NCBI GenBank assembly: GCA_049568075.1
Contig: CP144911.1
From: Gottfriedia sp049568075
GTDB taxonomy: Bacteria > Bacillota > Bacilli > Bacillales > Bacillaceae_G
DNA: 64,000 nt
Strand: one strand, 5' to 3'
Shown here: positions 50,946-59,932 of the stretch, piece after piece
Numbering within the stretch: position 1 is the first letter of the stretch
Layout: every line of letters begins with the position of its first letter
Translations under genes and position numbers: made by a program
Notes under the pieces: generated by a model
What the model was told of the DNA's origin: nothing
Database searches by the model: none
The model's input: the letters and a program-made list of their open reading frames with translations, nothing else

Positions 50946-52112
50946 TTAATCTGATACTAGATAATTACTTATGGACTTAATATTTCCATTCTTTTTATAT
51001 ACCCTTGGTACCCTATGATTGATAAGGCAAGTTACTTCATAATTGATTGTATTCATATGTGTAGCGACTTCCTCAGCCGTTACTGCTCCATCCTTACTTT
51101 CTCCTATTAAAGTCACTTTTGTACCAACAGGATAATGTTTAGAAAGCTTGATCATACACTGATCCATACAAACTCTACCAACGATTTCTGCCTTTTCACC
51201 TTCAACCAACACAGAAAATCCTTGCATATCTCTAAGCCAGCCATCTGCATACCCAACTGGTAACGTCGCAATCCACTCAGAATCAGAAGTAAAATACGTT
51301 GCACCATAACTTACACCACTATTTACTGGTAATTGCTTAATATGAGTGATTTTCGTATAAAGGGATAGTGCTGGCTTTAATGTAAATGGTAACATTGGTT
51401 TTATTTCTAAAGATGGAGTTAAACCATACATGATAATACCAACACGTACAGTATTAAATAAGTTTGTTTCTAATGCAGCGGCTGCACTATTTGCACAATG
51501 AATTAGCTCTGGAGAGAATCCACTGCTCTTAACCCATTCTATACATTCATAAAATTTATCTACTTGCTCATTAAAATAGGATCTATTTAGCTCATCAGCA
51601 GTAGCGAAATGTGTAAACAAACCTTCCAGTATAATTGATGGATTTTTTCGTAAGATCGATGCAGCTTGCTCCCATTCAGAATTTGTTTTTAGGCCTAATC
51701 TACCCATCCCAGTATCAAATTTAATATGAATCATTGTACGATCTGTGCTTTTTAGATTTTTAGAAATACCTTCTAACCAATCAACATTATATGCCGTTAA
51801 AGTTAATTTATTCTTGATTGCCACGTTAATATCCTCTGGTCTAGTTGCTCCTAACACTAATATCGGCGCCTCTATACCTGCGTTACGCAGAAAAATCCCT
51901 TCATCAATAAAAGCAACTAATAATCTTGTTGCTCCAGATTTCAATGCTTGTTTTGCTACTTCAACGTAACCATGTCCATATGCATTCGCTTTTAAAGCTA
52001 CATATATTTCTTGATGATTTGGGTAAAGCGATACAATATTTTTGATATTTTCCTCTATTGCATCTAAATCTACTTCTACCCAAGTGTCGCGAAAAAATGA
52101 TGTTTCTGTCAT
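50946..52112 (-). CDS. alr: Alanine racemase
   Basis: 388 residues. PLP-dependent conversion of L-Ala to D-Ala for peptidoglycan. Lys41 in VALKANAYGHG forms the Schiff base; the catalytic Tyr is in GVSYGATY and the C-terminal domain has VCMDQCMIKL. It stands between ydcC and ndoAI as in B. subtilis. Its product is the substrate of Ddl (58546-59643), whose dipeptide MurF (57083-58465) attaches; all three are on the same strand within 9 kb. Confidence 0.95.
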   Translation of the reverse strand: MTETSFFRDTWVEVDLDAIEENIKNIVSLYPNHQEIYVALKANAYGHGYVEVAKQALKSGATRLLVAFIDEGIFLRNAGIEAPILVLGATRPEDINVAIKNKLTLTAYNVDWLEGISKNLKSTDRTMIHIKFDTGMGRLGLKTNSEWEQAASILRKNPSIILEGLFTHFATADELNRSYFNEQVDKFYECIEWVKSSGFSPELIHCANSAAAALETNLFNTVRVGIIMYGLTPSLEIKPMLPFTLKPALSLYTKITHIKQLPVNSGVSYGATYFTSDSEWIATLPVGYADGWLRDMQGFSVLVEGEKAEIVGRVCMDQCMIKLSKHYPVGTKVTLIGESKDGAVTAEEVATHMNTINYEVTCLINHRVPRVYKKNGNIKSISNYLVSD

Positions 52113-52231
52113 GAACTACACTTCCTTATCGATTTACCCATTACTCTTTTTTTATATGTGTAAAATTATTTGCTTATTTTACTATAAATGTCAACCAATA
52201 TACTACTCATTTATAGTTTATTTAAAATTTA

Positions 52232-52264
52232 AAAAGGCGTGATAAAGCATCATCACGCCCTTTT
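52232..52264 (-). terminator. Terminator of the ydcC-type gene
   Basis: GGCGTGAT (52236-52243) pairs with ATCACGCC (52252-52259) with A/T arms, followed by Ts on the minus strand, just past the stop at 52281. Confidence 0.8.
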
Positions 52265-52280
52265 AAGTTTGAAAAAAATA

Positions 52281-53300
52281 TTATTTTGTGCCTGTATCTC
52301 CGACTGATTGGGCAACTTGAATTAACTCACCTTGAGTTAAGTTTTTAGAAACAATCGTGAAATCTGTTCCACCGTATGACCATGTGATCATCTTATCTGA
52401 TAATGCTCCTACCGTTTTACCTAAATCTACTGGTTCACCAGTGATTTCCATCGTTGTTCCAGACTCTGAAATTCGTGCTTTTTCCTCTATCAAAGTAAAC
52501 GATTTTTTATCACCTTTATATGAAAGTATAACCTGAACACCATTGGCTGTTTTTACTTCTTGTTGATCATCTAACACAACACCCTTCATTAAATAATTAG
52601 GGTAAAGTGTAACTAATAAATTAGGATCATTATTTGGATTTGTAGATGTAGGAACACTTAAACGGGCGCTTGTCATATTTTTCTTCACATCAAAAGCATC
52701 ATTATCAAACTTCGCATTGTATTGTACTTTATCGAATTTAACATCCAACACAACATTTTTATCTGTATCTAATAGTTTTACCGATTCAGGTGTCAGACCC
52801 TTTTTATTAAACGTAATTTCTTGTGTTGGGAGCAATTGTCTATTTGTGTAATTTGTTTTTGTTTCAAACACATATCCTTGCTTAGTTGCTTTAAACGTTG
52901 CATTCTTATCTTGTACTAAGTCATTAACTAATGATTCCGGTAAATATGGCTGACTGCTGTTTGATGGCCAATCGCTTTGGAAGCGATAGCTTTTATTTAA
53001 TGCTGGCGTTAAAACAAACACACCCTCTTTGTTTCTTAAAATAATTTGGTTTTGATCACTCTTAGCATTTTTTAATTGAACACGGTAGTAAGAAGGCTTT
53101 TTATGCCAAATGACTACTTCATACTTTTGAGGATCATTACCATTATTAATTGTTAATGTTGCATCAGCCTTATAGCCATTCATTTTTTCCATCTGATTGC
53201 TAAGAGAACCTACAACATCATCTTTCGATTTCTTGCCACATGCAGCCAATGATAGTACTAACATGATTGTCAAAAGCATCGCTACAAGCTTTTTCTTCAT
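52281..53300 (-). CDS. ydcC: Lipoprotein of the LolA-like/YdcC family
   Basis: 339 residues. A lipoprotein signal with lipobox LAAC (Cys21) anchors it to the outer face of the membrane. The mature domain resembles LolA/LolB-type lipoprotein-sorting folds (GYKADATLTINNG, YEVVIWHKKPSYYRVQLKN, NRQLLPTQEITFNKKGLTPESVKLLDTDKNVVLDVKFDKVQYN). In B. subtilis ydcC sits between acpS and alr, as here, and is a sporulation gene. A Gram-positive cell has no outer membrane, so its role is more likely lipid or lipoprotein handling during spore formation. The ATG follows GGAG. Confidence 0.85.
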   Translation of the reverse strand: MKKKLVAMLLTIMLVLSLAACGKKSKDDVVGSLSNQMEKMNGYKADATLTINNGNDPQKYEVVIWHKKPSYYRVQLKNAKSDQNQIILRNKEGVFVLTPALNKSYRFQSDWPSNSSQPYLPESLVNDLVQDKNATFKATKQGYVFETKTNYTNRQLLPTQEITFNKKGLTPESVKLLDTDKNVVLDVKFDKVQYNAKFDNDAFDVKKNMTSARLSVPTSTNPNNDPNLLVTLYPNYLMKGVVLDDQQEVKTANGVQVILSYKGDKKSFTLIEEKARISESGTTMEITGEPVDLGKTVGALSDKMITWSYGGTDFTIVSKNLTQGELIQVAQSVGDTGTK

Positions 53301-53600
53301 CTCCCCAGCTCCTTTATTCCTCTTAAATTGTAAAAAAGAGAATTTTATGCAAAGGCTTATGAATAAATGTGCGCGAGTAGCTTAGAAGTAAAATCTAGAT
53401 TTATTCATGCACGTTGCAACCTTGCTTCTCATATCCTCATGAAACTATATGAGGTCAAGCTCTAAAATATGCAGACTAGCATGACAAGCTAATTTAAAAA
53501 ATTTAAAGAAAACGCTCTGATCACCGAGGGCTGTAAGTGAAGACAATGGAGTAGTTACACTTATTAATTAATCCTTATAATTTAACTATTACGTCGAGTA
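53301..53600. other. Intergenic region upstream of ydcC
   Basis: About 300 bp without a convincing gene. It holds a CCTCAT/ATGAGG hairpin (53433-53452) without a T run, and the ydcC promoter should be here. Composition is less AT-rich than most gaps in this window, but I recognise no RNA family. Confidence 0.35.
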
Positions 53601-53633
53601 CAAAAAAGAAAAGCCACTCTAAGGAGTGACTGT
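53601..53633 (-). terminator. Terminator of acpS
   Basis: AGCCACTC (53612-53619) pairs with GAGTGACT (53624-53631) with a G-T pair, followed by T-rich sequence on the minus strand, 12 bp past the acpS stop. Confidence 0.75.
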
Positions 53634-53644
53634 TTAAAAGGGTA

Positions 53645-53998
53645 TTATACTTGCTGTAAGACCACTTGAGCAGCAGCATAATGTTCAGTATGCGTAATTG
53701 ATAAAAACGGTATAAACGGCAAATCAACGGTTAAAACAGGCTTACCTTTTTCGTCATTTAAGATTTCAATATCATGAAATCCTAATTCCTTCCCAATTCC
53801 TGTACCAAAAGCTTTTGAACAAGCTTCTTTTGCGGCGAATCTTCCTGATAAAAATTCAAGTTTTCTTCGTTCTGATAAATTTTCGTATATTTCATATTCT
53901 GCTTCAGTTAAAATCCTTTTTGCAAACCGTGGCTGCGAGCTTATAATTTCTTTCATTCGTTCAATTTCTACTAAATCTAATCCTATACCTACGATCAT
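53645..53998 (-). CDS. acpS: Holo-[acyl-carrier-protein] synthase
   Basis: 117 residues, group I phosphopantetheinyl transferase. MIVGIGLDLVEIERMKEI carries the magnesium-binding Asp8, and FLSGRFAAKEACSKAFGTGIG carries the second acidic ligand and CoA-binding residues. It loads the 4'-phosphopantetheine arm onto ACP for fatty-acid synthesis. Same neighbourhood as in B. subtilis (acpS-ydcC-alr). Confidence 0.95.
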   Translation of the reverse strand: MIVGIGLDLVEIERMKEIISSQPRFAKRILTEAEYEIYENLSERRKLEFLSGRFAAKEACSKAFGTGIGKELGFHDIEILNDEKGKPVLTVDLPFIPFLSITHTEHYAAAQVVLQQV

Positions 53999-54023
53999 AT
54001 TTTCTCACCCTAACTTTCGAGTA

Positions 54024-55007
54024 CTACGGTTTAAAATAAAAGCTTGAATCATTAACCATTTCAATAGACGGATGAGCTTTCATATCATCCATTAGTTGAA
54101 ATAGTGCATTATCTTTTTGTTTTGCTTCAATCATACAATCAATTTGCCTAACCGAGCCATAAATTTCATTTAAAAATGTCATAAACATGTTAGGGTCAAC
54201 AAAATCAGCATGAGCACGTATGTCTTTCTCATCTCTAGGGCTTGAAATATGCATTTTCATAGGCAAGCTCGAAGCTTTCCATGTATCGACTGCATAAGCC
54301 CAATTTTTTACCCAATCTTCATTTGTATGATTAACTAGATGATGATGATAGTCAAATACAAGTGGCACTCCTAATTTTTCACAAGCAAATAAGGTTTCAT
54401 CAAACGTAAACGTAGTATCATCATTTTCAAACATTAGCATTTTTTGAATTTGCACAGGAACAAGGCTAAAATTCTCTATTAATTGTTCCAGTGATTTTTC
54501 CTTATCATCATACCCCCCACCAATATGGAGTACACATCGTTGTTCTGTATTAATCTTCATCGCTTTTAAAAGCTGATAATGCATTTTTAAGGTTTTTACC
54601 GATGTTTTTAATAGATCTTCATCCGTTGAATTTAAGATTACGAAATGATCCGGATGAAAATCAATCCTCATTTCATTCGTAATGGCAAATTTACCTAACT
54701 CAAGTAAACTTTCCTTTAATGGCTTTATGTAATTCCAGTCTGCTACTTCTTCATGGTTTGCTAAAGGGATTAATTTACTGCTCAGGCGAAAAAAAGATAT
54801 ATCGTGTGCTTTGTTGTGCTTTAGTAGTCTTAGACAGTTATTAATATTAGTATTAGCAATTTGCTCTAGCTTACGAATCGCCGCATCTTTATCCTTTTGT
54901 TTTAAAAACTGAGCAACCGTCATTGTCTTTGATGGTGAGGCGTTTTGTAAATTCATACTCATTGCGACATATCCAAGTCTTACTAACATTTTTATTCCAA
55001 CTCTCAT
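54024..55007 (-). CDS. uvsE: UV DNA damage endonuclease UvsE
   Basis: 327 residues from 55007; the family usually starts at the second Met (54989, MLVRLGYVAMSMNLQNASPSKTMT), and neither start has a strong ribosome binding site. TIM-barrel metalloenzyme related to endonuclease IV. Metal and substrate motifs include DISFFRLSSKLIPLANH, RIDFHPDHFVIL, VLHIGGGYDDKEKS, LMFENDDTTFTFDE, LVFDYHHHLVNH, HISSPRD and MIEAKQKDNAL. It nicks DNA 5' to UV photoproducts to start alternative excision repair. B. subtilis has a related YwjD that serves spores. Confidence 0.93.
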   Translation of the reverse strand: MRVGIKMLVRLGYVAMSMNLQNASPSKTMTVAQFLKQKDKDAAIRKLEQIANTNINNCLRLLKHNKAHDISFFRLSSKLIPLANHEEVADWNYIKPLKESLLELGKFAITNEMRIDFHPDHFVILNSTDEDLLKTSVKTLKMHYQLLKAMKINTEQRCVLHIGGGYDDKEKSLEQLIENFSLVPVQIQKMLMFENDDTTFTFDETLFACEKLGVPLVFDYHHHLVNHTNEDWVKNWAYAVDTWKASSLPMKMHISSPRDEKDIRAHADFVDPNMFMTFLNEIYGSVRQIDCMIEAKQKDNALFQLMDDMKAHPSIEMVNDSSFYFKP

Positions 55008-55076
55008 ACGTTTTTAGTTAGTGTATGGAATCCGTCCAAATTCACACATTACAAAAGAATAAAATTATAAACAAAA

Positions 55077-55105
55077 AAGGCACATGGATTTTTACCATGT
55101 ACCTT
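55077..55105 (-). terminator. Terminator of cshA
   Basis: 11-bp stem around CACATGG/CCATGT with six Ts on the minus strand, just after the cshA stop. Confidence 0.82.
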
Positions 55106-55115
55106 AACTAATACC

Positions 55116-56663
55116 TTATTTACTGCTGTCTTGTGGTTTGCGTTGTCCGCCACGGTTGTTATCACGAGAACCTTCGTTACGTTTGCCACGGAAGTTTCCT
55201 CCGCGGTTATCACGGTCTCCACGACGTCCATCTCCACGACGATTATCGCTACGACGTCCATCTCCACCGCCACGTCTATTTTCGCCACGACGGTATCCGC
55301 CGCCACCGCCACCGTTTCCTCCGCGTCCGCCACGGTCACGTTTGACCATTGGTGGCTCATCAGTTAAACGAACTGGTGTTTCATTTGGCTCTTTTGTTAG
55401 CATTTTTAAAGCTGCAGCTACAACACTTACAGAATCATGCTCTTCAAGTAATTCTTCTGCAATACGTTTGTAGAATGCTAAATTATCACTTTCCATAGTC
55501 GAAGTTAATTTTTCAGCAATGATACGTTGTTGACTTTCAATTGCTTCGTCTAATGTAGGTGCAGTCATACGTTCCATACGACGTTTAGTTGTACGTTCGA
55601 TATTTTTTAATTGATTAAACTCACGAGGAGTAATAAATAACATCGCTATACCTGATTTTCCAGCACGTCCTGTACGTCCAATACGATGAACATAGCTTTC
55701 AGGATCTTGTGGAATATCAAAGTTGTATACATGTGTAACGCCAGAAATATCTAATCCACGAGCTGCTACATCAGTTGCAACTAAAACATCAATTGAACCA
55801 GCTTTAAATTTACGAAGTACTTGCTCACGTTTCGCTTGTGATAAATCACCATGAATACCTTCTGCAGCATATCCACGTAGGTTTAATGCTTCTGATAATT
55901 CATCAACACGACGTTTTGTACGACCGAAAATAATAGCTAATTCTGGTGTTTGAATATCTAATAAACGTGTTAGAACGTCAAATTTTTTCTTTTCTTGAAC
56001 TTCAATAAAATGTTGTTCAATGTTAGGCATTGTAACTTCTTTTGCTTTTACTTTTACGATTTGTGGATTTGTCATGAAAGTTTCTGCAATGCGACGAATT
56101 GGGTCAGGCATAGTTGCAGAGAAAAGAAGTGTTTGTTTGTTTTCTGGAACTTCTTTTAAGATCGCTTCAATGTCTTCAATGAATCCCATATTTAACATTT
56201 CATCCGCTTCATCTAAAACAACTGTATTTACATTGTTTAGGCGAATTGTACGACGGTTAATATGGTCTTGAATACGACCTGGAGTTCCTACAATAATATG
56301 TGGGAATTTTTTTAATGAACGCATTTGACGATTAATATCTTGTCCACCGTATATCGGAAGGATTTTTACACCTTTATTCATACCGATTTTGTGTAATTCT
56401 TCGCCAACTTGAATAGCTAGTTCTCGTGTAGGAGCGATAACAAGTCCTTGGACATTGTTACTATCTACATCAATTTTTTCTAGTAATGGAATACCAAAAG
56501 CGGCTGTTTTACCAGTACCAGTTTGCGCTTGACCAATTACATCATGGCCTTGTTTTGCTAATGGAATAGTCTGCGCTTGAATTGGTGTAGCTTCCTCGAA
56601 GCCTAATTTTTCAATCGCAAACAGGATTTTACTACTTAATCCTAATTCTTGAAATGTTGTCAA
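55116..56663 (-). CDS. cshA: DEAD-box RNA helicase CshA
   Basis: 515 residues. The conserved helicase motifs occur in order: Q motif (GFEEATPIQAQTIPLA), AQTGTGKTAAFGIPLL, PTRELAIQ, VLDEADEMLNMGF, LFSATMP, IIFGRTKRRVDEL, VATDVAARGLDISGV, HRIGRTGRAGKSG. After about residue 430 the chain becomes an Arg/Gly/Asp-rich tail with RGG and GRRSDNRRGDG repeats that binds RNA non-specifically. CshA works with the RNA degradosome and in cold-shock and ribosome assembly. The position beside murF, ddl and acpS matches B. subtilis. The Gly/Arg coding produces several spurious frames on the other strand. Confidence 0.95.
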   Translation of the reverse strand: MTTFQELGLSSKILFAIEKLGFEEATPIQAQTIPLAKQGHDVIGQAQTGTGKTAAFGIPLLEKIDVDSNNVQGLVIAPTRELAIQVGEELHKIGMNKGVKILPIYGGQDINRQMRSLKKFPHIIVGTPGRIQDHINRRTIRLNNVNTVVLDEADEMLNMGFIEDIEAILKEVPENKQTLLFSATMPDPIRRIAETFMTNPQIVKVKAKEVTMPNIEQHFIEVQEKKKFDVLTRLLDIQTPELAIIFGRTKRRVDELSEALNLRGYAAEGIHGDLSQAKREQVLRKFKAGSIDVLVATDVAARGLDISGVTHVYNFDIPQDPESYVHRIGRTGRAGKSGIAMLFITPREFNQLKNIERTTKRRMERMTAPTLDEAIESQQRIIAEKLTSTMESDNLAFYKRIAEELLEEHDSVSVVAAALKMLTKEPNETPVRLTDEPPMVKRDRGGRGGNGGGGGGYRRGENRRGGGDGRRSDNRRGDGRRGDRDNRGGNFRGKRNEGSRDNNRGGQRKPQDSSK

Positions 56664-57024
56664 TTTGGTTAATCTCCTTTGTATCTCAATTGATCTATAA
56701 AAATTTAAAAAATTATATGTTTCGTGACTGTTTCATATGGAAGGTTCGTTTTTAGTGGAAAACAATAGTCCGAAGTTTCATGAAAAGGAAACAATATCTA
56801 CCCATTATACGGACATTCCATCTAAAAAGCAAATGAAGTTATATTCTAACAATTTGATTTCCAAACTATATTTTACCCTTAAATTATCTTTAAATTCGCC
56901 ATAAATTCATGTTTTTAGCCTTCTTCATCCCTTATATTACGAACAGTTTTCATTTGTTAAATTACGCGTATAAAGTTTTCACTTTGTATATTTCTACACG
57001 CGAGAAGTGAAGAGAAAAACTAAG
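56664..57024. other. Intergenic region between cshA and murF
   Basis: About 360 bp of AT-rich DNA; likely a long 5' untranslated leader for cshA, as is usual for cold-shock helicases. No gene recognised. Confidence 0.35.
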
Positions 57025-57048
57025 CAAAAAAGGAAAACTTCTATTCCT
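57025..57048 (-). terminator. Weak terminator after murF
   Basis: Short stem AGGAA/TTCCT with a run of six Ts on the minus strand, 35 bp past the murF stop. Confidence 0.45.
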
Positions 57049-57082
57049 ATTTCTCCTGTCTTCCCCTCCCTTGATTATATGC

Positions 57083-58465
57083 TTACCCCTGATTTAGTAA
57101 CGCATTTACAACTTCTTCTAATTTCATTCCCCTAGAAGCTTTAACTAATACTAGGTCATTAGGTTGTACTTGTTGTAATAAATCTTCAATTAATTTATTT
57201 TTATCTTCGAAGCTTTTTACTCTTGAAGAGTCCATTTGTTCAAAGGCTGATGTTGCTGCAAATTTACTTAATGGTCCAAAAGTATAAAGAAAATCAAAAT
57301 GAAGATTTACAACTTCTTCTCCAATTTCTTCATGAAAAGCAATTTCTTGATCACCTAGTTCTAACATGTCGCCAAATACTACAAATTTTCGATTATAACC
57401 CTTTAGTTCTGAAGCAAATAAAAGAGCCGCTTTCATAGATGTAACACTTGCATTATAGGCATCGTTAATAATTGTTATTCCATTTTCACTCTTTAATAGT
57501 TCCATACGCATTTTTGTCATTTCTAAATTCTGCATACCAGAACTAATTTCATCCCATGTTAATGAAAACTTTCTCGCAACTGCAATAGCTGCCATTGTAT
57601 TACTAATATTATGTTTGCCTAGTACGCCCAATTTGAAACGGACATCCTTAGCTTTATTTATTTCAAATTCACTACCAGATTCATTCATTTCAATAAATGT
57701 TGGAAACACATCATTACTTTCGTTTAAACCAAAAGTTTCGATTGTATAGACTAAGTTTTTGTCTTTTGTACCTTCGATTAATAATGGTTCATCACCATTA
57801 ATGACAAGTAATCCATTTTTTGATAGTCCGCTAGCAATCTCAAGCTTCGCTTTTGCGATTCCAGCTCTTGAACCAAGTTCCTGCATATGTGACTCACCGA
57901 TGTTTGTAATGATTGCCGCGTCAGGTTCAGCTAAATTAGATAAAAATTTAATTTCACCAAAATTGCTCATACCCATTTCTAAGACAGCAACCTCTGTATC
58001 TTCTGCCATCGCTAATACTGTTAACGGAAGTCCGATATGATTATTAAAGTTCCCTTGTGTTTTATGTACTTTATATTTTGCTGAAAGAATGCTAGTTAAA
58101 ATATCTTTTGTCGATGTTTTCCCATTACTTCCTGTAATACCAACTATTTTACCATTCCACTCAGTTAAATATGATTTAGACAGTTTTTGTAATGCTTCTA
58201 ATGTATCATCCACTAAGATAACAGATGCGTTTGTTGGTACATTTGAAAACTTTCTAGAACAAAGCACTGCACTAGCACCATTTTCAATTGCTTGAGGTAA
58301 AAATTGATGTGCATCGAATTTTTCACCAATCAGCGGTATAAATAATTTTTCATTTAAATCGACACGAGAGTCTGTTGAAACTCCGTTGATTGTTAAATCT
58401 TCACCCTTTAATTCGCTACCAGGGATCATGTTAACGATTTGAGATAAAGTACGTACGATTGACAT
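57083..58465 (-). CDS. murF: UDP-MurNAc-tripeptide D-Ala-D-Ala ligase
   Basis: 460 residues from the ATG at 58465, 9 bp after GAGGAG; a GTG two codons earlier is too close to that site. It adds D-Ala-D-Ala to UDP-MurNAc-tripeptide. P-loop GITGSNGKTSTKD near 110, then HKTQGNFNNHIGLPLTVL, VLEMGMSNFGEI and INDAYNASVTSMKAAL are Mur ligase signatures. It lies 80 bp after ddl, whose product it uses, separated by a hairpin. Confidence 0.95.
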   Translation of the reverse strand: MSIVRTLSQIVNMIPGSELKGEDLTINGVSTDSRVDLNEKLFIPLIGEKFDAHQFLPQAIENGASAVLCSRKFSNVPTNASVILVDDTLEALQKLSKSYLTEWNGKIVGITGSNGKTSTKDILTSILSAKYKVHKTQGNFNNHIGLPLTVLAMAEDTEVAVLEMGMSNFGEIKFLSNLAEPDAAIITNIGESHMQELGSRAGIAKAKLEIASGLSKNGLLVINGDEPLLIEGTKDKNLVYTIETFGLNESNDVFPTFIEMNESGSEFEINKAKDVRFKLGVLGKHNISNTMAAIAVARKFSLTWDEISSGMQNLEMTKMRMELLKSENGITIINDAYNASVTSMKAALLFASELKGYNRKFVVFGDMLELGDQEIAFHEEIGEEVVNLHFDFLYTFGPLSKFAATSAFEQMDSSRVKSFEDKNKLIEDLLQQVQPNDLVLVKASRGMKLEEVVNALLNQG

Positions 58466-58508
58466 TGTCACCGACTCCTCTTCTATAGCATGTTTCTTCT
58501 ATTCACAT

Positions 58509-58540
58509 GAAAACACTATTCAACCATGAATAGTGTTTTC
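58509..58540. terminator. Hairpin between ddl and murF
   Basis: Perfect 14-bp stem (58509-58522 with 58527-58540) 6 bp past the ddl stop. No clean T run, so it may be a partial terminator or processing site within a ddl-murF transcript. Confidence 0.5.
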
Positions 58541-58545
58541 AATTG

Positions 58546-59643
58546 TTAAATATTATATTTAATTTGTTGTTTTTGTTCGTAACGTTCAATTGCTAGGTCT
58601 ATTAATTTTTCAATTAATTTTGGATATGTTAATCCAGTAGCCTGCCATAATTGAGGATACATACTGAACGGAGTAAATCCAGGCATTGTATTAACTTCAT
58701 TCATTAATACGCCACCATCTTCTGTTACAAAGAAATCAGCACGAGTTAAGCCTGATCCATCGATTGCTTTGAACGCAACTTCTGCATAATGCTTAATTTT
58801 TTCATATGTTTCAGTCTCTACAGGAGCTGGGATAATTAGACCCGTATCGCCACTCTCATATTTTGCAGTATAATCATAAAATTCTACTGATGGTTTGATT
58901 TCGCCAACAACAGAACATTCAACTTGATCGTTTCCTAATACAGCAATTTCAATTTCACGGCCAACAATATTTTCTTCAATAATTATTTTACGGTCAAATT
59001 GGAATGCTTCTTCAAATGAAGCCATTAATGCTTCACGATTCTTAGCTTTCGTAATACCAACACTTGAACCTAAGTTTGCAGGTTTAACAAATACAGGATA
59101 GCCTAATTCTTTCTCGACTACTTCATAGCAAGACTCTGCATTTGATTTCCACTCTGTTTTTAAGAAATGTACATATTTAGCTTGAGGAATTCCAGCCTGA
59201 GCAAATAAGTTTTTCATAATCACTTTATCCATCCCAGCCGCTGAAGCTAATACACCATTACCTACATAAGGAATATTTAATAGCTCAAGTAAACCTTGAA
59301 CTGTTCCATCTTCACCATTTGGTCCATGTAATAATGGGAAAATAACGTCAACTGGGCCAGTTGAATCTTGATTTGAAGCTGCTGGAATAATTGATGAAGT
59401 TAACGCGACAGGAGCGATTTCATTTACATGTTGATCTTCATTTGAGAATTTTAAAGCTGCAACACTTTCTACTTTCCCCTCAATTTGTTTCCCTTGTAAC
59501 CATTCGCCTTGTTCTGTTATATAAATTGGATACACATCAAATTTTGTGTGATCTAAGGCAGAAATAACGGCAAAAGCTGTTTGTAATGATACTTTGTGTT
59601 CAGCAGATTTACCGCCATATAATAATCCTAACTTAATCTTCAT
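58546..59643 (-). CDS. ddl: D-alanine--D-alanine ligase
   Basis: 365 residues, ATP-grasp enzyme. LLYGGKSAEHKVSLQTA, PLLHGPNGEDGTVQGLLELLNIPYVG, FVKPANLGSSVGITKA, REIEIAVLG and MNEVNTMPGFTPFSMYPQL are the Ddl landmarks. It joins two D-Ala from Alr. The ORF is the long Bacillus form. The ATG follows GGGGG. Together with murF and alr it completes the D-Ala branch in this window; no vancomycin-type D-Lac features are evident. Confidence 0.95.
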   Translation of the reverse strand: MKIKLGLLYGGKSAEHKVSLQTAFAVISALDHTKFDVYPIYITEQGEWLQGKQIEGKVESVAALKFSNEDQHVNEIAPVALTSSIIPAASNQDSTGPVDVIFPLLHGPNGEDGTVQGLLELLNIPYVGNGVLASAAGMDKVIMKNLFAQAGIPQAKYVHFLKTEWKSNAESCYEVVEKELGYPVFVKPANLGSSVGITKAKNREALMASFEEAFQFDRKIIIEENIVGREIEIAVLGNDQVECSVVGEIKPSVEFYDYTAKYESGDTGLIIPAPVETETYEKIKHYAEVAFKAIDGSGLTRADFFVTEDGGVLMNEVNTMPGFTPFSMYPQLWQATGLTYPKLIEKLIDLAIERYEQKQQIKYNI

Positions 59644-59781
59644 GATGTTCCCCCTACTATTTTTTGCTCTCCCTATTGTACCACTTTATACAAATGTGTA
59701 TAAGCTTTTATGGGTAGAAACCTATTTTTCTTTACAACATATGCAATGATATCTGTTTTGTGATTTCTTTACAACTAAAAA

Positions 59782-59808
59782 AAGCATAGCTCTACTTAAG
59801 CCATACTT
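59782..59808 (-). terminator. Second hairpin after the MFS gene
   Basis: 10-bp stem with wobble pairs (59782-59791 with 59799-59808) and seven Ts on the minus strand, between the MFS gene and ddl. Confidence 0.65.
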
Positions 59809-59872
59809 AGTTTATAGACAAGAATACCCAAACTTGAATTCCAGACTGAGGGCAAGCGTTTTCAGGCAGTCC

Positions 59873-59895
59873 AAAAAGAGCAATAAGTACTGCTC
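59873..59895 (-). terminator. Terminator of the MFS gene
   Basis: GAGCA/TGCTC stem followed by five Ts on the minus strand, 38 bp past the MFS stop. Confidence 0.6.
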
Positions 59896-59932
59896 ATTTC
59901 ACGATTCAACAAAGAAACAAGCGCCCTTAGAA

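Noticed and set aside
55049..55473. Overlapping long frames on both strands at the end of cshA
   Set aside because: They are by-products of the repetitive Arg/Gly codons of the CshA tail.
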